From: Pycnococcus provasolii
Taxonomy: Eukaryota; Chlorophyta; Pseudoscourfieldiophyceae; Pseudoscourfieldiales
NCBI GenBank assembly: GCA_049487715.1
Contig: CP150573.1
Span: forward strand, 124,001 to 188,000
Direction of reading: 5' to 3'
DNA: 64,000 nt
The notes under the pieces were generated by a model. It saw only the letters and a program-made list of their open reading frames with translations. It had not been told where the DNA came from and made no database searches. Shown here piece after piece: positions 31,001 through 42,062 of this stretch (within the stretch, counting starts at the first letter, position 1; each line of letters opens with the position of its first letter). Both the position numbers and the translations under genes were made by a program.

Positions 31001-31249
31001 TATGTATGCTTCGAGCTCAAGCACTGGAAGGAGTGGAAGAAGAAGATGTCGTTAAAGGCGTGGTCGTTCCTTCCCGTATCGAAACTGTTGGAGAGCCTCA
31101 TGAGCCCTCGCAGCAGTCCGATGGATGCCGTTGACCTTCCCCTGCCTCTGCTACGCAAGCCGAGCGTGTACGACAGCGCGGGTCTTTCGAAGGCGAAGCC
31201 GTTTAATCGGCTCGCTTTGGACGTGCACATGAAGGTTGCGATCGCCTAA
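27292..31249 (+). CDS. EH-domain endocytic scaffold (Eps15/Pan1-like) with AIDA-type C2
   Basis: The long frame (27296-31249) has no good ATG at its start. An ATG at 27292 joins it if a 46-nt intron (27311-27356), made mostly of GTTCAG repeats, is removed; that gives 1303 residues. Order: EH1 about 30-95 (VPFLRKSGLPDKTLSSIWKK), EH2 about 136-217 (ARVFYARAEVPEPWLDEIW), long coiled coil about 241-580, NPF and related motifs (DVNPFGS, DANPFDT, GENPFPS), three GFTSFDNPMAS-type repeats about 704-759, an EF-hand-like DANHDGVITRDEY, EH3 about 882-975, then a C-terminal C2-like domain about 1144-1301 ending FNRLALDVHMKV, resembling the AIDA C2 (CFELKHWK... WSFLPV). EH domains bind NPF peptides and assemble clathrin-coat endocytic sites; the C2 could bind membrane. 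Confidence 0.82.
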
Positions 31250-31322
31250 AGATAACTACCTTAAGTTTAACTATGTCACGCATATATGTCCGGCCGTTAC
31301 CCAAAACAAGGGTAAGTACGCC

Positions 31323-31340
31323 CCCTAACCCTAACCCTAA
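31323..31340 (-). repeat. Telomere-like (CCCTAA)3
   Basis: Three perfect CCCTAA units in the short gap between the EH-protein stop (31249) and the start of the next gene (31510), so they sit in a tandem gap that holds one promoter. Confidence 0.93.
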
Positions 31341-31509
31341 CCGTGTCCCCCCTTGAGCAGAGTCCCTTGAGCCCTCCTCCTTGCCGAGCCTCGTTCTTCT
31401 TTCTCCCTTTCCCCCTCCGTTCTCGCTCTCGTCCGTCCGCGGCGGCGTCGGCGGCGGCAGCGGCGGCGGCGGCGGCGGCACACTTTCAACTTTCAACTTT
31501 AAAGTTATC

Positions 31510-32670
31510 ATGCATTCCTCTGGTGGTGACTTGTTCGCGTCGCTCCCTCCTCCATCATGCTCTTTGGCTCTTCCGCTCCCCAATAGTGGTAGTATTCCCA
31601 GTGATGGGAAAGTTTCCCAAACACCGTTATTGGCGTCATCACTGGCTGATCATGATCAAGGGCCTGCGTCGGCACATCAAGCATTGGTTGGCAACGGGAA
31701 CGCATTGGTTGGCAACGATAAAAGTCCCGTTGGGGGGAATCATGTGCCCAACGTGCTGGAAATCATCGCGAAACTAACTTCGCACATCACAGCGTCGAAA
31801 AGTACGCAAAAAGTCGCGAAAGCTGTCACCATGGCGACGAGCCTGATGTCGAAGATCGAACGCGGCCAGCAAGCGCGCGCCATGCTCGCTTGCGTGCGAG
31901 CAGCTTCTGACGCACTCGTCGCAACGATGCACGACGCGGCGGCACAGCAACGAAAGGTTGCAAGCAATGACGCCGTGATTCAGGCGGCTTCTCAGCTTGT
32001 CGTGGAAGCGTCGAATGCGGGGCCGGACACGTTCAACGCAGAACAACGCGCGGAACTGGACGTGCTCGTGCTTGACGCGCACGACGCGGTCGAACTCGCT
32101 ACTTCAGATGACGCCTTCGAGTTCTCCAGGGCGTGCCGAACACTTCGTGAACGCCTTGCGTCGTGGTCGATGCCCGAGCCACCGGCACCAAGTGCGCCGG
32201 AAAGCCCGCACGGCGACGTTCCGGAGGAGGCATTGCAAGCTATGGCGATTGCGATACGAGCAGAAGCCAAGGCGCACGAGCGAGCGCAGCAGAGAGCGCG
32301 AGCCTATGCACAAGGTCTCGTGCGCTGCGTCGTGATGGCGGAGAGCCGCACGGATTGCAAGTGGGCAACAGCGGCTGCGGACGCGGTGATTGACGATCTT
32401 AACCGAGCTGTTGACGCATTCGGTAGAGCAGGTGCCAACGCCGCAGCCGAGCATGCTCAAGACGTCGTGCGCGATGCCATGCGCCGCCGCCAGGACCGCG
32501 GCGCTCCGAAGCAGGGAGGTACGAAGCGTCCTCGTGCCATGGAGGGGATGACGACGTTCGACGAAGCTCAGAAGCATGTGCGTCAGATGGACATTTCTGT
32601 GCGAAGCGCCGTAGGCTCCAAGACGAGTGGCGTAGACAGAAGAGGCGACAACAGGAGCTTTGCGAACTAA
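31510..32670 (+). CDS. Hypothetical alpha-helical protein
   Basis: First ATG in frame at 31510 (MHSSGGDLFASL), 386 residues. The N-terminus (about 80 residues) is Ser/Pro-rich and includes a short direct repeat (ALVGNGNALVGND). The rest is Ala-rich amphipathic helix in two blocks separated by a Pro-rich linker (PEPPAPSAPESP), with a basic end (RRRQDRGAPKQGGTKRPR) that could be a nuclear signal. No domain is recognised; the helices look like a bundle rather than a long coiled coil. Convergent with the LON-domain gene, 59 nt apart. Confidence 0.65.
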   Translation: MHSSGGDLFASLPPPSCSLALPLPNSGSIPSDGKVSQTPLLASSLADHDQGPASAHQALVGNGNALVGNDKSPVGGNHVPNVLEIIAKLTSHITASKSTQKVAKAVTMATSLMSKIERGQQARAMLACVRAASDALVATMHDAAAQQRKVASNDAVIQAASQLVVEASNAGPDTFNAEQRAELDVLVLDAHDAVELATSDDAFEFSRACRTLRERLASWSMPEPPAPSAPESPHGDVPEEALQAMAIAIRAEAKAHERAQQRARAYAQGLVRCVVMAESRTDCKWATAAADAVIDDLNRAVDAFGRAGANAAAEHAQDVVRDAMRRRQDRGAPKQGGTKRPRAMEGMTTFDEAQKHVRQMDISVRSAVGSKTSGVDRRGDNRSFAN

Positions 32671-32729
32671 GCAGTGGCTCAGTTCAACTTCAAACATTGT
32701 TTATCATTTTGCTATATTACAGATTTTCA

Positions 32730-33974
32730 CTAATTGTCGTCGTCGTCGCCGCCTCCGCCGCCGTCGCCTTCGCCTTTCTCGCCCTTGTCTGCATCAGGAA
32801 AGGCATCCTTGAGTGCCCTCTCCGCACGGAGGTAGCCACTCACGCCACCGAGAACGTCGCGCACACGACCAAGCCTCTCTGCCACAGTCGGCAGCTCGAG
32901 CACGACGAGCTTTTCGTCCACCGAGTCGAAACGGCTTGCGACGTAGTATGCGAGTGTCGCAGGTGTGAGCCTGTCGAGCGCTGGGCCGCCAAGAATCATG
33001 GGCATTTCGTCGTCGTCGTCGTAACTTCCCAGTGACCCTGTGCCGCCACCGTACGCTCGAGCCCTTTTTACTTCCTTCTCGTCGAGACCAAGAGAGACTG
33101 TGTCTCGGTACAGGTTTCGCACTTCGTCCGCAAGGCTGTTTTCCATGTCCCCTCCTAGCGCGCGCGCTGTGTCAGCATCGTCGAGCGGGTACATGGGCCC
33201 TTCGTCTGTTACGCGCACGCGGCAAGTGAGCACGGGTGATTCTGCGATGACCTCGACGACGCTCATGCGGCACTCGCCGTGACACAGCACGAGCGTTCTC
33301 CCGTCGTCCGCGGCGTCAAACTGCCTGACGGAAACGACGGTTCCCGTCGCGCTCATCTCGCCCGTCGCCTTATCGAAGAAGCACATTCCGAGCCTCGCCG
33401 TTCCTCTGAATGGCGAGTTGACCTGAACGAGTCCTTCGTCGACGTTCGGTCCTTCTGGCGTCGCACCGAGCACACCGTGGTTCGCCGGTCCGACGAGCGT
33501 CGCTCGTTCTTCGTTTGCCGATTCCGGCGACGCGGCTCTGACCCCGTCGACGAGCGTGTGGAAGAGCACTCGGTACCTCGCCTCGATGATATTGAGCGGT
33601 ATGCGCGCCGTGGGTAGTGGCGCTATGGTCGAGAGCGGGAAGACGGGAAGTTCGACGAGAACTTCACCCCCATCCCCCGAGGAGGAGGAGCCAGGAGAAT
33701 CGTTATCATCATCGTAAGATGACGACGACGACGACGGCTGAGAAGACGACGAATTTGACGACGACACACAACCACGACTTCTCAAATAAGAAGAAGAGAA
33801 CAAGCTCTCTTCACCACGGCAGGAATGAAACCAAGACGACGAAAAAGATGAATTACGACGATGACGACGACTAACAACTGTATGCACGCTTGCGCATCTC
33901 ATAAGAGCCATAGGAGCACCCCGGTTGTTGCTATTGCCATGAGCAGGAGCAGGAGCAGGGGAACGCATAGGCAT
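32730..33974 (-). CDS. LON substrate-binding-domain protein, probably plastid
   Basis: ATG at 33974, 414 residues. A Ser/Arg-rich N-terminus (about 60 residues) suggests a transit peptide, followed by a Ser/Asp-rich linker. The LON N-terminal (PUA-like) domain starts VELPVFPLSTIAPLPTARIP and NIIEARYRVLFHTL, and continues with GTARLGMCFFDK and VVSVRQFDAADDGRTLVLCH. There is no AAA+ or protease part, so it is not the Lon protease itself but one of the stand-alone LON-domain proteins found in plastids and bacteria. A helical C-terminal domain includes TLAYYVASRFDSVDEKLVVL and a Gly/Asp tail. Its promoter faces the MscS gene across a CCCTAA-rich gap. Confidence 0.8.
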   Translation of the reverse strand: MPMRSPAPAPAHGNSNNRGAPMALMRCASVHTVVSRRHRRNSSFSSSWFHSCRGEESLFSSSYLRSRGCVSSSNSSSSQPSSSSSSYDDDNDSPGSSSSGDGGEVLVELPVFPLSTIAPLPTARIPLNIIEARYRVLFHTLVDGVRAASPESANEERATLVGPANHGVLGATPEGPNVDEGLVQVNSPFRGTARLGMCFFDKATGEMSATGTVVSVRQFDAADDGRTLVLCHGECRMSVVEVIAESPVLTCRVRVTDEGPMYPLDDADTARALGGDMENSLADEVRNLYRDTVSLGLDEKEVKRARAYGGGTGSLGSYDDDDEMPMILGGPALDRLTPATLAYYVASRFDSVDEKLVVLELPTVAERLGRVRDVLGGVSGYLRAERALKDAFPDADKGEKGEGDGGGGGDDDDN

Positions 33975-34037
33975 AGACGTTGCGTTGATGGGGCGAACGA
34001 TTTTGGCGAATGGCGGCGGGTCCCGGGAACGCGGCGA

Positions 34038-34111
34038 CCTAACCCGAAACCCCTAACCCCAAACCCCTAACCCCTAACCCTAACCCTAACCCCGAAACCC
34101 TAACCCCTAAT
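34038..34111 (-). repeat. Degenerate CCCTAA/CCCCTAA array in divergent promoter
   Basis: About ten units of ACCCCTAA, CCCTAA and CCCGAAA mixed over 74 bp, between the LON-domain gene start at 33974 and the MscS start at 34190. It fills about a third of the whole 215-bp gap. Confidence 0.9.
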
Positions 34112-34189
34112 CATTTCTCGCCATAAATTTCTCCCTCTCACCCCCCTTGCTCGCTCGCCCTATCCTATCCTAGTTATCCTGTTTTCATC

Positions 34190-35925
34190 ATGTCGCTTGT
34201 TGGCTCGCTCGTACCTCAGAATACCACTAGTAGGCGCATGTCTGGCGGGATCCATGTTGGGTCTGGTGGCCATAATCTCTCAGGCTCTCAATCAGGCTCG
34301 CACGCATATCGTACGCGCTCGTATCTGCGAGTAGGTATGCTGGTGGGGTATGGCCGTAGGTGTACACGTGGGGCGACTGGCAAGAGTAGTAGCTCACGGA
34401 TTTTAGGAGATGTTTTTAAGGAGGGCCAGCTTGTGGAGATGTTCTTTTGGTGCGTTCCTTAAGGCCTTTTGGCGCGAACCAGAAGAAGAAGGGATGCTGC
34501 TATGCGAGAACGAGCCACATCCTTAAGGCGGCCGCCATGTCAAGCCTCGACGACGAAAGACTCAACCCGAAATTCTCAACCATCGACTCCTTTGATGACG
34601 CGGGCGAAGACCTACACATGTACGACAAACCTACAACCAGGCAGGTGCAGATCGCCGCCGTTCAGCTTGCAGGCGCCATCGCCGTGCTCGCCTTGGCCGC
34701 TATCGGCGCAATCGAGCTCATCGACCCTATCCAAAATGCCGCGTACAAAATAGGAGAGGTGGCAGTCTACGGACCCTGCACCGTCGTTGGCCTTGTCATA
34801 CTCAAGACGGACATCATTGGCAAGGTGAGCCAGTTCATCAAAGCGCGACTCGCAAAGGTGCTCATCTACGTCAAAGTTGTCGAGTGGCAGGTGGACGTTA
34901 TCGTCGGCGCATTCACGCTGGTGGAGGATATCGTGCGAGCCGCATTCATCTACACCCTGATCTACGTGTTCACAGAGGCTGTGATCCCTGACGACTCGGA
35001 GTACTACATCCCTCGCTGCCTGCAGTTCTTGGCGAAACGGCGCGAGTTCACAGGAACGCAGGTGGAGCAGATCATACACGACGTCACCGGACGCCTTTTG
35101 AACGCGTACCTGTGCCTGGAAATCTACAGGTTCTTCCTGCGCATCAAGACGCCAAAGCCGTTCATTCACCTCAACTATGACGACGGATTCCTGTCGCGCT
35201 ACCTCATGACGCTCACGGGAAGACTGGATGGAACCAAAGGTACCATCCAGTACGCTGGCGTGTACTTCCTCATCGACCGAATCATCAACTTGGCGCTGAT
35301 GGTGGTATTCACGAGTCAGATTCTGTCCATCTTCGGCCTTTCCCTCAAGGGTATTGCCGCGGTTGCCAGTGTTGGAGCGCTCGCCGTGTCGTTCGCCGCA
35401 CGCCCGCTCGTCGAGAATCTCATTTCTGGATTCATCATCTTCCTGAATAATCCGTTCACGGTTGGCGAGCACATCACCGCAGGTCACGTGCATGGGTACG
35501 TCTCGAAGATCGATTGGCTCGTGACGACGGTCAAAACAGCCCAAGGTTCCGAGCTCGTTCCAAACCACGACCTGGCGAATAAAGCTCTGATTAACGAAAG
35601 CCGGCTCGGGCGCAACGTCGCGGCGGTGCAGAGCCTTCATCTTTGCCCCATCATTCCTGGTGAAGACCGGCTCAAGGAGGCTCTCGAGTCGATGGATAGC
35701 ACACTACACAAGCACCCGCTCGTGGAGGGACACACGGCGGTGTGGATGAACGGCACGAACGCGACGTCAGGTCTTTTCACCTTCAGCGTCGAATTCGCAA
35801 TCAAGGATCGCCCCGACGACCGCGAGGAGACGCTAAAGTTGCGCAGCAAAGTACTTTCCGACGTGTACGCGGCTGCGCAGAAGTGCGGATATGCCGTGCG
35901 CGGCACGGTGCAGGACACGAAGTGA
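34190..35925 (+). CDS. MscS-family mechanosensitive ion channel
   Basis: Model: exon 34190-34330 and exon 34483-35925 with a 152-nt intron (CGA|GTAGGTATG to ACCAG|AAG), phase 0, 527 residues. Without the intron the next ATG is at 34537. The N-terminus is Ser/Gly/Arg-rich without acid, as in an organelle presequence. Membrane helices include VQLAGAIAVLALAAIGAIEL, GEVAVYGPCTVVGLVIL and YFLIDRIINLALMVVFTSQI. The pore helix and beta domain are clear: IAAVASVGALAVSFAARPLV, then ENLISGFIIFLNNPFTVGEH, KIDWLVTTVKTAQGSELVPN. MscS channels open under membrane tension and release osmolytes; organelle versions (MSL1-3 in plants) protect plastids or mitochondria from swelling. Organelle identity is not settled. 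Confidence 0.88.
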
Positions 35926-36019
35926 ATGTTATTTACTATTAAAAACAAAAACAGAACAGCAAGGCACAGCACAGCGCAGCACCTCCCCCAGCAGCCCAGA
36001 TGGAGATCCGAGAGGCGGG

Positions 36020-36040
36020 TTAGGGGTTAGGGGTTAGGGG
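36020..36040 (+). repeat. Telomere-like (TTAGGGG)3
   Basis: Three TTAGGGG units followed by TTGGGTTGAGGTT, in the tandem gap between the MscS stop (35925) and the next start (36138). Confidence 0.92.
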
Positions 36041-36137
36041 TTGGGTTGAGGTTCTAGAAGCCTTTTGTTGTCCGTTTCCGGAAACGCCTTTCGTTTTATT
36101 TTCCTGCGCCCTCCTGATCAGCGCAGCTATTCATACC

Positions 36138-38596
36138 ATGGCGTCTCCCAGCGTTAGCGGCAGCGGTGGTGGTGGTGGTGGTGGTGGTGGCAACAGTTCG
36201 TTCTTCTTGGCGACTGCTCGTGCTCACCACTTAAAGTCACGTGCGGATGCTCTTTTGCGTGGTGATAATTTCCGCCTTGCGATTTTGAAATATGAGGAAG
36301 TTCTAGGATATTGGGGGTAAATGTGTCCTCTTCAGCTTCTTCGTCGTCGTCCTCACAGTCAGGCTCAAGTCAAGCTGGTTCGCTGGAAGTGATCCAGTTG
36401 ATGGTCGCGGCGTTAAGCAACAGGTCAATGGCACTTAGCAAGTGCGCGAGATTTGAAGAGGCGCTCGCTGACGCTAATCGCATTCTGGACAGAAAACCGA
36501 AGTGGTGCAAGGCGCACTACAGAAAAGCGACGGCGCTAGGGGGGCTGTCGCGATGGACCGAGGCGGCAAAGACGTTCGCAAACTCAGCCTCGCTTGCTAG
36601 AATGGACAACGACGAAGCTTCTGCTGCTCAGGCGGAAAAAGCACTCTGGGACGCCGTAAAGCACTGCACACGCGAGCAGCTCGCGCAGCTCATTCTGGAG
36701 CGCGTCGAAGACGCTTGTGTGCCGCAACCAACGCGCGAGGACGTCTCTCTCGAAGAACAGGAGGAGGCGCTCTTCCAGCACATCTTCGAAGCGCACAGAG
36801 ATAAGCCATTCCCCGGCGTGTACTACAAACGAACGCTGAGCTACCTCAAGAGACCCATGACCGTAGGAGAGGCTCTCATTGAAAGAAGCGCGATGTACAC
36901 CAAAGCAAAGGCGTACGGGCAGGCGGCGGACGACGCACGCAATGCCGTCGCATTCTTCGAGCGGGCGCGCAAAAACATGAACAAGTCCGGTGAGTCCGAA
37001 CGTGCCGCGAGGCTTGCTGTGCCAACCGCGGAGGCGTACTGTCGGCTGGCGGAGGCGCACATCGCAGAAGTTGACCATCCACTCCGAAGGTGGGACGAGG
37101 CGGCGAAGGCGTACACCAAGGCGGTCGACCTCGACCCGTCAAATGGCGCATATCAGACGGGACTGCGCGAGGCTGGCGAGCAGCTCAGCTCGGAGGCAAT
37201 GCAGCAAGTGCTGCGTGAGGTGTACATGAACGAACATGCTACGGACCCTCTCATCGAGGGACTCACGACAGACACGCAGGATGGAGGTCACGCTGTCGTG
37301 CTTCGCGTCGATGGTACGGCGCGCTTCACGAACGTGCCCGTTAAGAAATTCAGCGCCGCCGCGCGTGATGCACTACGCACGGCGCTGGCAGCTGCCGCAG
37401 GCGTGAACAAGCTGAGAGCTACGATCGAGCGCGTGCGCCCGCCGTCTCCCGCCACGCAGCGCAAGCTGTGCGTTTCATTCGCCGTCGTCGTCGCCGACGA
37501 CGCCGCCGCCGCCGGCCGTGTGCGAGATGCCCTTCACGCGGACGTCGCTGCTGCGCTTGGAGGTGACATCATGTTGCGCTGTCTCGGCTGCAGCGCAGGT
37601 GACGTAGAGCTGGCGGAGGCGGAGGTGGTTGACGTGACGCCGAAGCATGGCGTAAGCGACGAGGACCTCGCGGCGATGCGTGGTGCTGCTGATGGCGGGG
37701 CTGATCACTACGGCGGCGACGATGAGCAGGAGGAACAGTTCCCCGGCCTTGGGCACGGCATCGGCGGCGGGTACAACGCGACGGCGCACGCGTACCAGAG
37801 GCAGATTGTACCCAGCCGTCCTCAGACGGACATCGAGATGCCGTACCTGATGTACAAGCTCGTTCGCGTCGACGGCCGCGCCATCGAGCGCGTGGACAAG
37901 CACCCGTTCCAGATGACTCGAGTGCACTACAACGACAAGGAAAAGCCAGAGGAGGTGTTCGTGGAAATCAGCGACGGATCGTGCCGCTGGACGCAGACGG
38001 GAAGCGAGGTGCGCGTCCTGTGCCTGCACGTGCCAACAAATTTGTCCGTTTCAGACCTGGACGTGCTCATCGAGGCACGGCGCATCACCATATGCCACGC
38101 CGGCAACGGAACGGTGTATCTCGATGGCGACCTCGAGCGTGGTGTGGTGCCAGACGAGTCAACGTGGACGTACGATGAAGACGGGCTTTGGCTGTACCTT
38201 CGCAAAATGAACCTCGAGCTGCTGCGCAAAAGCAATGAGCACGGCGAGATGTGGTGGCCGAAGCTGTTTGTACATCACGGAGGGATCGCGTGGGACGACT
38301 TCGACAAGGACTACAGCGATCTGCCGCATGAGATTCTTGCGAGACACCGTCGCATCGAAGCGGAGCGCGAGCATCAGAGCCAGCTCGACCAGGCGGAGCG
38401 CAACGTCCGCGAAGCGCTCACGGAGCGAGATGAGTGCCGAAAGCGCGCAAGGCAGGAACGCCTTCACGAGCTAAGAACGGGCAGCCGAAAGTCGTGGGTG
38501 TATCTGAATCGAGAGAATCCCAACGAGTCTGAGATTGGCAGATATCGCGAGGAGGAGGCGAAGCGCAAGAGCAACCAGGCGCTGATTGCGACGTAA
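36138..38596 (+). CDS. TPR and CS (NudC/p23-like) domain protein
   Basis: Exon 36138-36316 and exon 36370-38596 with a 53-nt intron (TGGGG|GTAAAT to CTCAAG|T), 801 residues. The intron falls inside the first TPR unit, so joining it restores a normal repeat. TPR-like helices occupy about 25-300 (ALSNRSMALSKCARFEEALA, AHYRKATALGGLSRWTEAAK, AYCRLAEAHIAEVDHPLRRW). A mixed middle follows, then a CS domain at about 571-670: WTQTGSEVRVLCLHVP, VLIEARRITI, YLDGDLERGVVPDESTWTYD, LWLYLRK, WWPKLF. A charged helix ends the protein. CS domains bind Hsp90 or dynein-associated clients; with TPRs this fits a co-chaperone. The CS part lies closer to NudC than to p23. Confidence 0.8.
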
Positions 38597-38734
38597 ATGG
38601 AAAAGCTTCTGTATGTTTTTTTCTTCCAAAAGAAATTGCTTGTGTTGTATGTAGAAGTAACAAAAGTTAAAAAAAAGTTCATTTCCACATGATTTTCACA
38701 TGTTCTCTGCCTCCTCATTGCCGATTCTTCTTCA

Positions 38735-40119
38735 TCATCTCCGTCTCATCATGCCGGCAAGCGTTCCGTCTTCGGCAGTGTGCCGTGCCGCCTGTTTCTT
38801 TTTAGGAGGTGGCTTTGAGGACGGGCTCTCTTCCGGCGTACCACGATTGTGAGGTGAGCCTTCGTGACTGCTGCCATCATGGCCATCATGGCTGAGTCCC
38901 ATGACTCTTCGCTCCAGCTGTCTCACGTTCAGGTCGTTGGGATGATTCGCGCTGCCGCTGGAGAGATACTCTTGCCTGATGCTATCAATCTCCGACAACT
39001 TCCGATTTCTCTCCTGCTCCTCCGCAGTGGTCATGTGACGTCCCGGCATGGCTATCATAAGCGCCTCGCGGTAGTGCGCGCTCAGCATCTCCTCCACCTG
39101 CATGCGCTTTGTCGCATCCCTGCGTCGCTTGTTGATGTCCTCAAACTGGATGGCAAACTCAATCAGGCCACGCCTGTGAGAACGAGCTCGGTTCGTCCTG
39201 TCGCGCTCCGTTTTCTTGTCCTTGTCGCGAAGCCAGTTTTGCACGATGCGCGTGCCGTACGTCTCCTCGTTTCCAGGTGTTCTTAGATTTTCTCTGTCGG
39301 CTTCTTCACCCTCCTCAACGGATGATTGATTGCGCACGCTCGAGAACGAGCGCATAGACCTCGGCGATCGGGGCGCGCGGCGGTGCGTGAGAGGTCCCGC
39401 GGACGACGTCATCATGCTCTGGCCTCGCGCGCGCGGCGTCATTGCCGATGCCGCGGGCGACGCGCGCGCGTGCGCGCCTCGTCGGCCGTCGATGGAGCTT
39501 TCTTCTCGCAGAATGGGCCCCTGCGGCGTGACTGTGGCGTTTGGTGACAGCGGCGTGAGTGTTGGCAGCGATACGCGCAGGTTCCCTCCCCCTCGTCCTT
39601 CTCCCATACCGCGTCGGCTCACGAGTGCCGATCCGGGCGTCTGTGCCCCAGCGTGTCCAGCGGGCGTGCCTGGAAGCACGAGCCTTGGTGGTCTCGGCGC
39701 ACGTATTCCTTGCGCCGACGCCGCGGCGGCGGTGTCGTTGTCTCCAGCCTCGGCACGTGGCGGGGCGGTTTTAGGTGGTTGTTCAGCGTGGTGGCCGCTG
39801 CTCTCCGCGTCCATCGCACTCGCTTCGTTGTTGTTTTCTGCGTTCTCCCTTTTGCTGACGAATCCGCTTCTGAGCGTGAATCCTCTGTTCTGCGCATCCA
39901 CAAGCAGTTCGTCCGTCATGGTGTACTCTTCGCCGATGGACCTCCTTCGTCCTCCTCGGTATCGGTGCACGACGTGTTCGGTGAAAGCGAGCAGCGCGAG
40001 GCACTCGTCGTCGTCCGCGAGTCTCAGCAGTGTTTCTATGCACTCGGCCGCGACGGCTGACCTCAGTTTCACGGGCAGAGCGAGCGGGCGTCTCTGCCTG
40101 TGTCTCCACAGGTCCATAT
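38735..40119 (-). CDS. Hypothetical disordered protein
   Basis: First in-frame ATG at 40119 (MDLWRHRQRRPLAL), 461 residues; the frame stays open upstream to a TGA near 40350 but without ATG, so an upstream exon is possible. The first ~90 residues are ordered (AVAAECIETLLRLADDDECL, FTEHVVHRYRGGRRRSIGEE). A Pro/Arg/Ser-rich middle follows, then a charged helical block (RGLIEFAIQFEDINKRRRDA) and a His/Ser/Lys-rich tail. Many Arg-Ser and Arg-Arg pairs suggest a nuclear protein. No family recognised. Convergent with the TPR-CS gene, 138 nt apart. Confidence 0.6.
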
Positions 40120-42062
40120 TTTGCGCCTGTCCACCCGCGAGCGAGCGCGCCGTCTCGAGCGGACCGATAGGAGCCCCGACGTCTCCTCCTGGAGGCGCCC
40201 CAACTCCATGATGTGCGTGGGAATGGCCTGCATCCTGCGACTGCAGCCCCCCTACGGACAGGAGGGAGTGGTCAGCGGCGAGGTGCACGGCCGCAGCGAC
40301 TTGCTGGTCGACGCCGGGTGCCCGTGCCGAGTGGTGATGGCCACATCAGGTGCACTGATGGCCGCCGACATCACTCAAGTGCGAGAGTGATTGATGGGAC
40401 GGGACCCAGAGGGATGGGACCACTGGGACCACGGGTCGGTCACTCACTGGGGCTGCCTAACCTTAACTTTAACTTTAACTTTAACTGTGATTGAGACCTG
40501 TTCACGGATACCACCTGTGCATCATTTTATGTGTGTGTGTGTGTGTGTGCCATCAATCAATCATGCAATGCAATCAATCAAGCAATCAGGCAATCATGCA
40601 ATCATGCAATCAGGCTTCCGGCAAAGAAAACCTCTTCGTTCGGCAACGCTTGGTGGTTTGGTTCGCGTTGGCGTTGGCCTTGGCCTTGGGAGGATTCTCG
40701 CGCCTTGTTATCAACGGTTGGTATCAACTGCTCCTGTCTGCCTGTGAGTCTGTGACCTGTCCTGCTCGTTGAAAGGACGCTCTTGCTTGGGAGTTGGGAA
40801 CCGGGTGCCAATCCACGCCTGCTCACCTCGTCAACGTCGGTCGCGCCAGGTCCATTTTCACCCGGTCAGCCGGACAGCCGGTCCGGTCGGAAGCTGGGGC
40901 CTCGCACCACAGGTTCGCAATTCGCATAGGGTGTGAGGGTGGTCCCCGCGGGGAAAAGCCCTAAACTAAATCTCCTTCCCGGTCAAAACAACGGTCACTC
41001 CCGTCCGTGCAATGGCGTCTGCGGCATGCTTTCTTCTCCGCAATGGACTGAATGGAGAGACGGTCATTCAAGTCGTTGAGGTGGTTCTTCATGACGAACC
41101 AAGCCACACCTGCGCCACCCCGCGGCGTTGGTGCACTGTGCGATATATGAAGTTCTCTAGGTGTTTGTTCAAATTGTTTGCCTTCGCATCATCAAAAAGG
41201 AAGGGGGTCCGGATTGTTGTTGGTTTTCCCCCGTGGAATCCTACCACTCAGAACTCAAGTCCTGTAAGGGATCCCCACCCCCCCGCTAAAGTAAAAAAAC
41301 CAAAGCAAAAGCCAAAGGAGAGAGAGAAATGTGTGCCGGTTGAAGCGGGAAGAGGCACACGTTCCCTTGCCCCGGACTCCTACCCTACTCCGAACCGGTT
41401 CGCCTCCCCCCTTTCCTCTCTCTAGATTTTTCTCCATGACATGCGTGCTTTGCTCTCTCTCGGTGTGTGAGTTGTTAACAAGTGAGGTGTTTGTGAGTTG
41501 CTCGTGAGTTGTTTGTGATACGTTTGTGATACGTTTGTGAGTTAGCTTGTCTTGTCTTGTCTTGCAGTTGTACCAACTACTGTATGTGTTTGTCTTCTTT
41601 TTGTCATCTTTCGGTTTGGGTTTGGTTTGGTTTGGGTGATCGTAGGTTAGCTTAAGAATCATCTTGCAGGTCTTGCACCTTGCAGCTCTTGTTCTTGTTC
41701 TCTTGTTCTTGCTCTCTTGCTCTCTTCATGACGTTTCGTTTCGTTTCCCACTTAATACCAATGTCATTCTCATCTCATTCTGCTCTCAGTTTTGTATTGT
41801 TTTTTGTTTTCATTCGTCAGGGAGACACCCTCGCACACAGGGAGACTCCGGCTTGCCTTCACTTCGCTTCACGTTAACGTGTTTTGGTGCTTGGTGTCCA
41901 GGAAGGTGGAGTGCGACGTGCTCTGGTCTTCGCTGGACTTCTTACGGCACATTCCTACTACCAACACATTAGTCTCTCGTGCTCTTGTCGTGCCTGCCAT
42001 CTCTTGAGAAGGTGTTCTCCGAAATCAACAAGAAAAACAAACAAACAAACAAACAAACGTCC
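40120..42062. other. 1.9-kb region between two gene starts
   Basis: 40120-40390 may be an upstream exon or leader of the minus gene. Then come TTAACT repeats at about 40452-40487, a GT microsatellite at about 40531-40548, and CAATCA/CATGCAAT repeats at about 40551-40616. From 41430 to 42000 the plus strand is T-rich with imperfect GTGAGTTGTTTGTGATAC repeats, probably the HAP2 promoter and 5' leader. An AACA run (42033-42057) ends just before the HAP2 ATG. A 137-residue frame at 41012-41425 has an ATG but no recognisable feature; I do not count it as a gene. Confidence 0.45.

Noticed and set aside
40208-40390. 60-residue plus-strand ORF with ATG
   Set aside because: Overlaps the leader of the minus-strand gene; no recognisable feature and no room for its own promoter evidence.
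41012-41425. 137-residue ORF with ATG
   Set aside because: Low-complexity Lys/Pro tail, no family, frame not supported by codon pattern; probably leader sequence.
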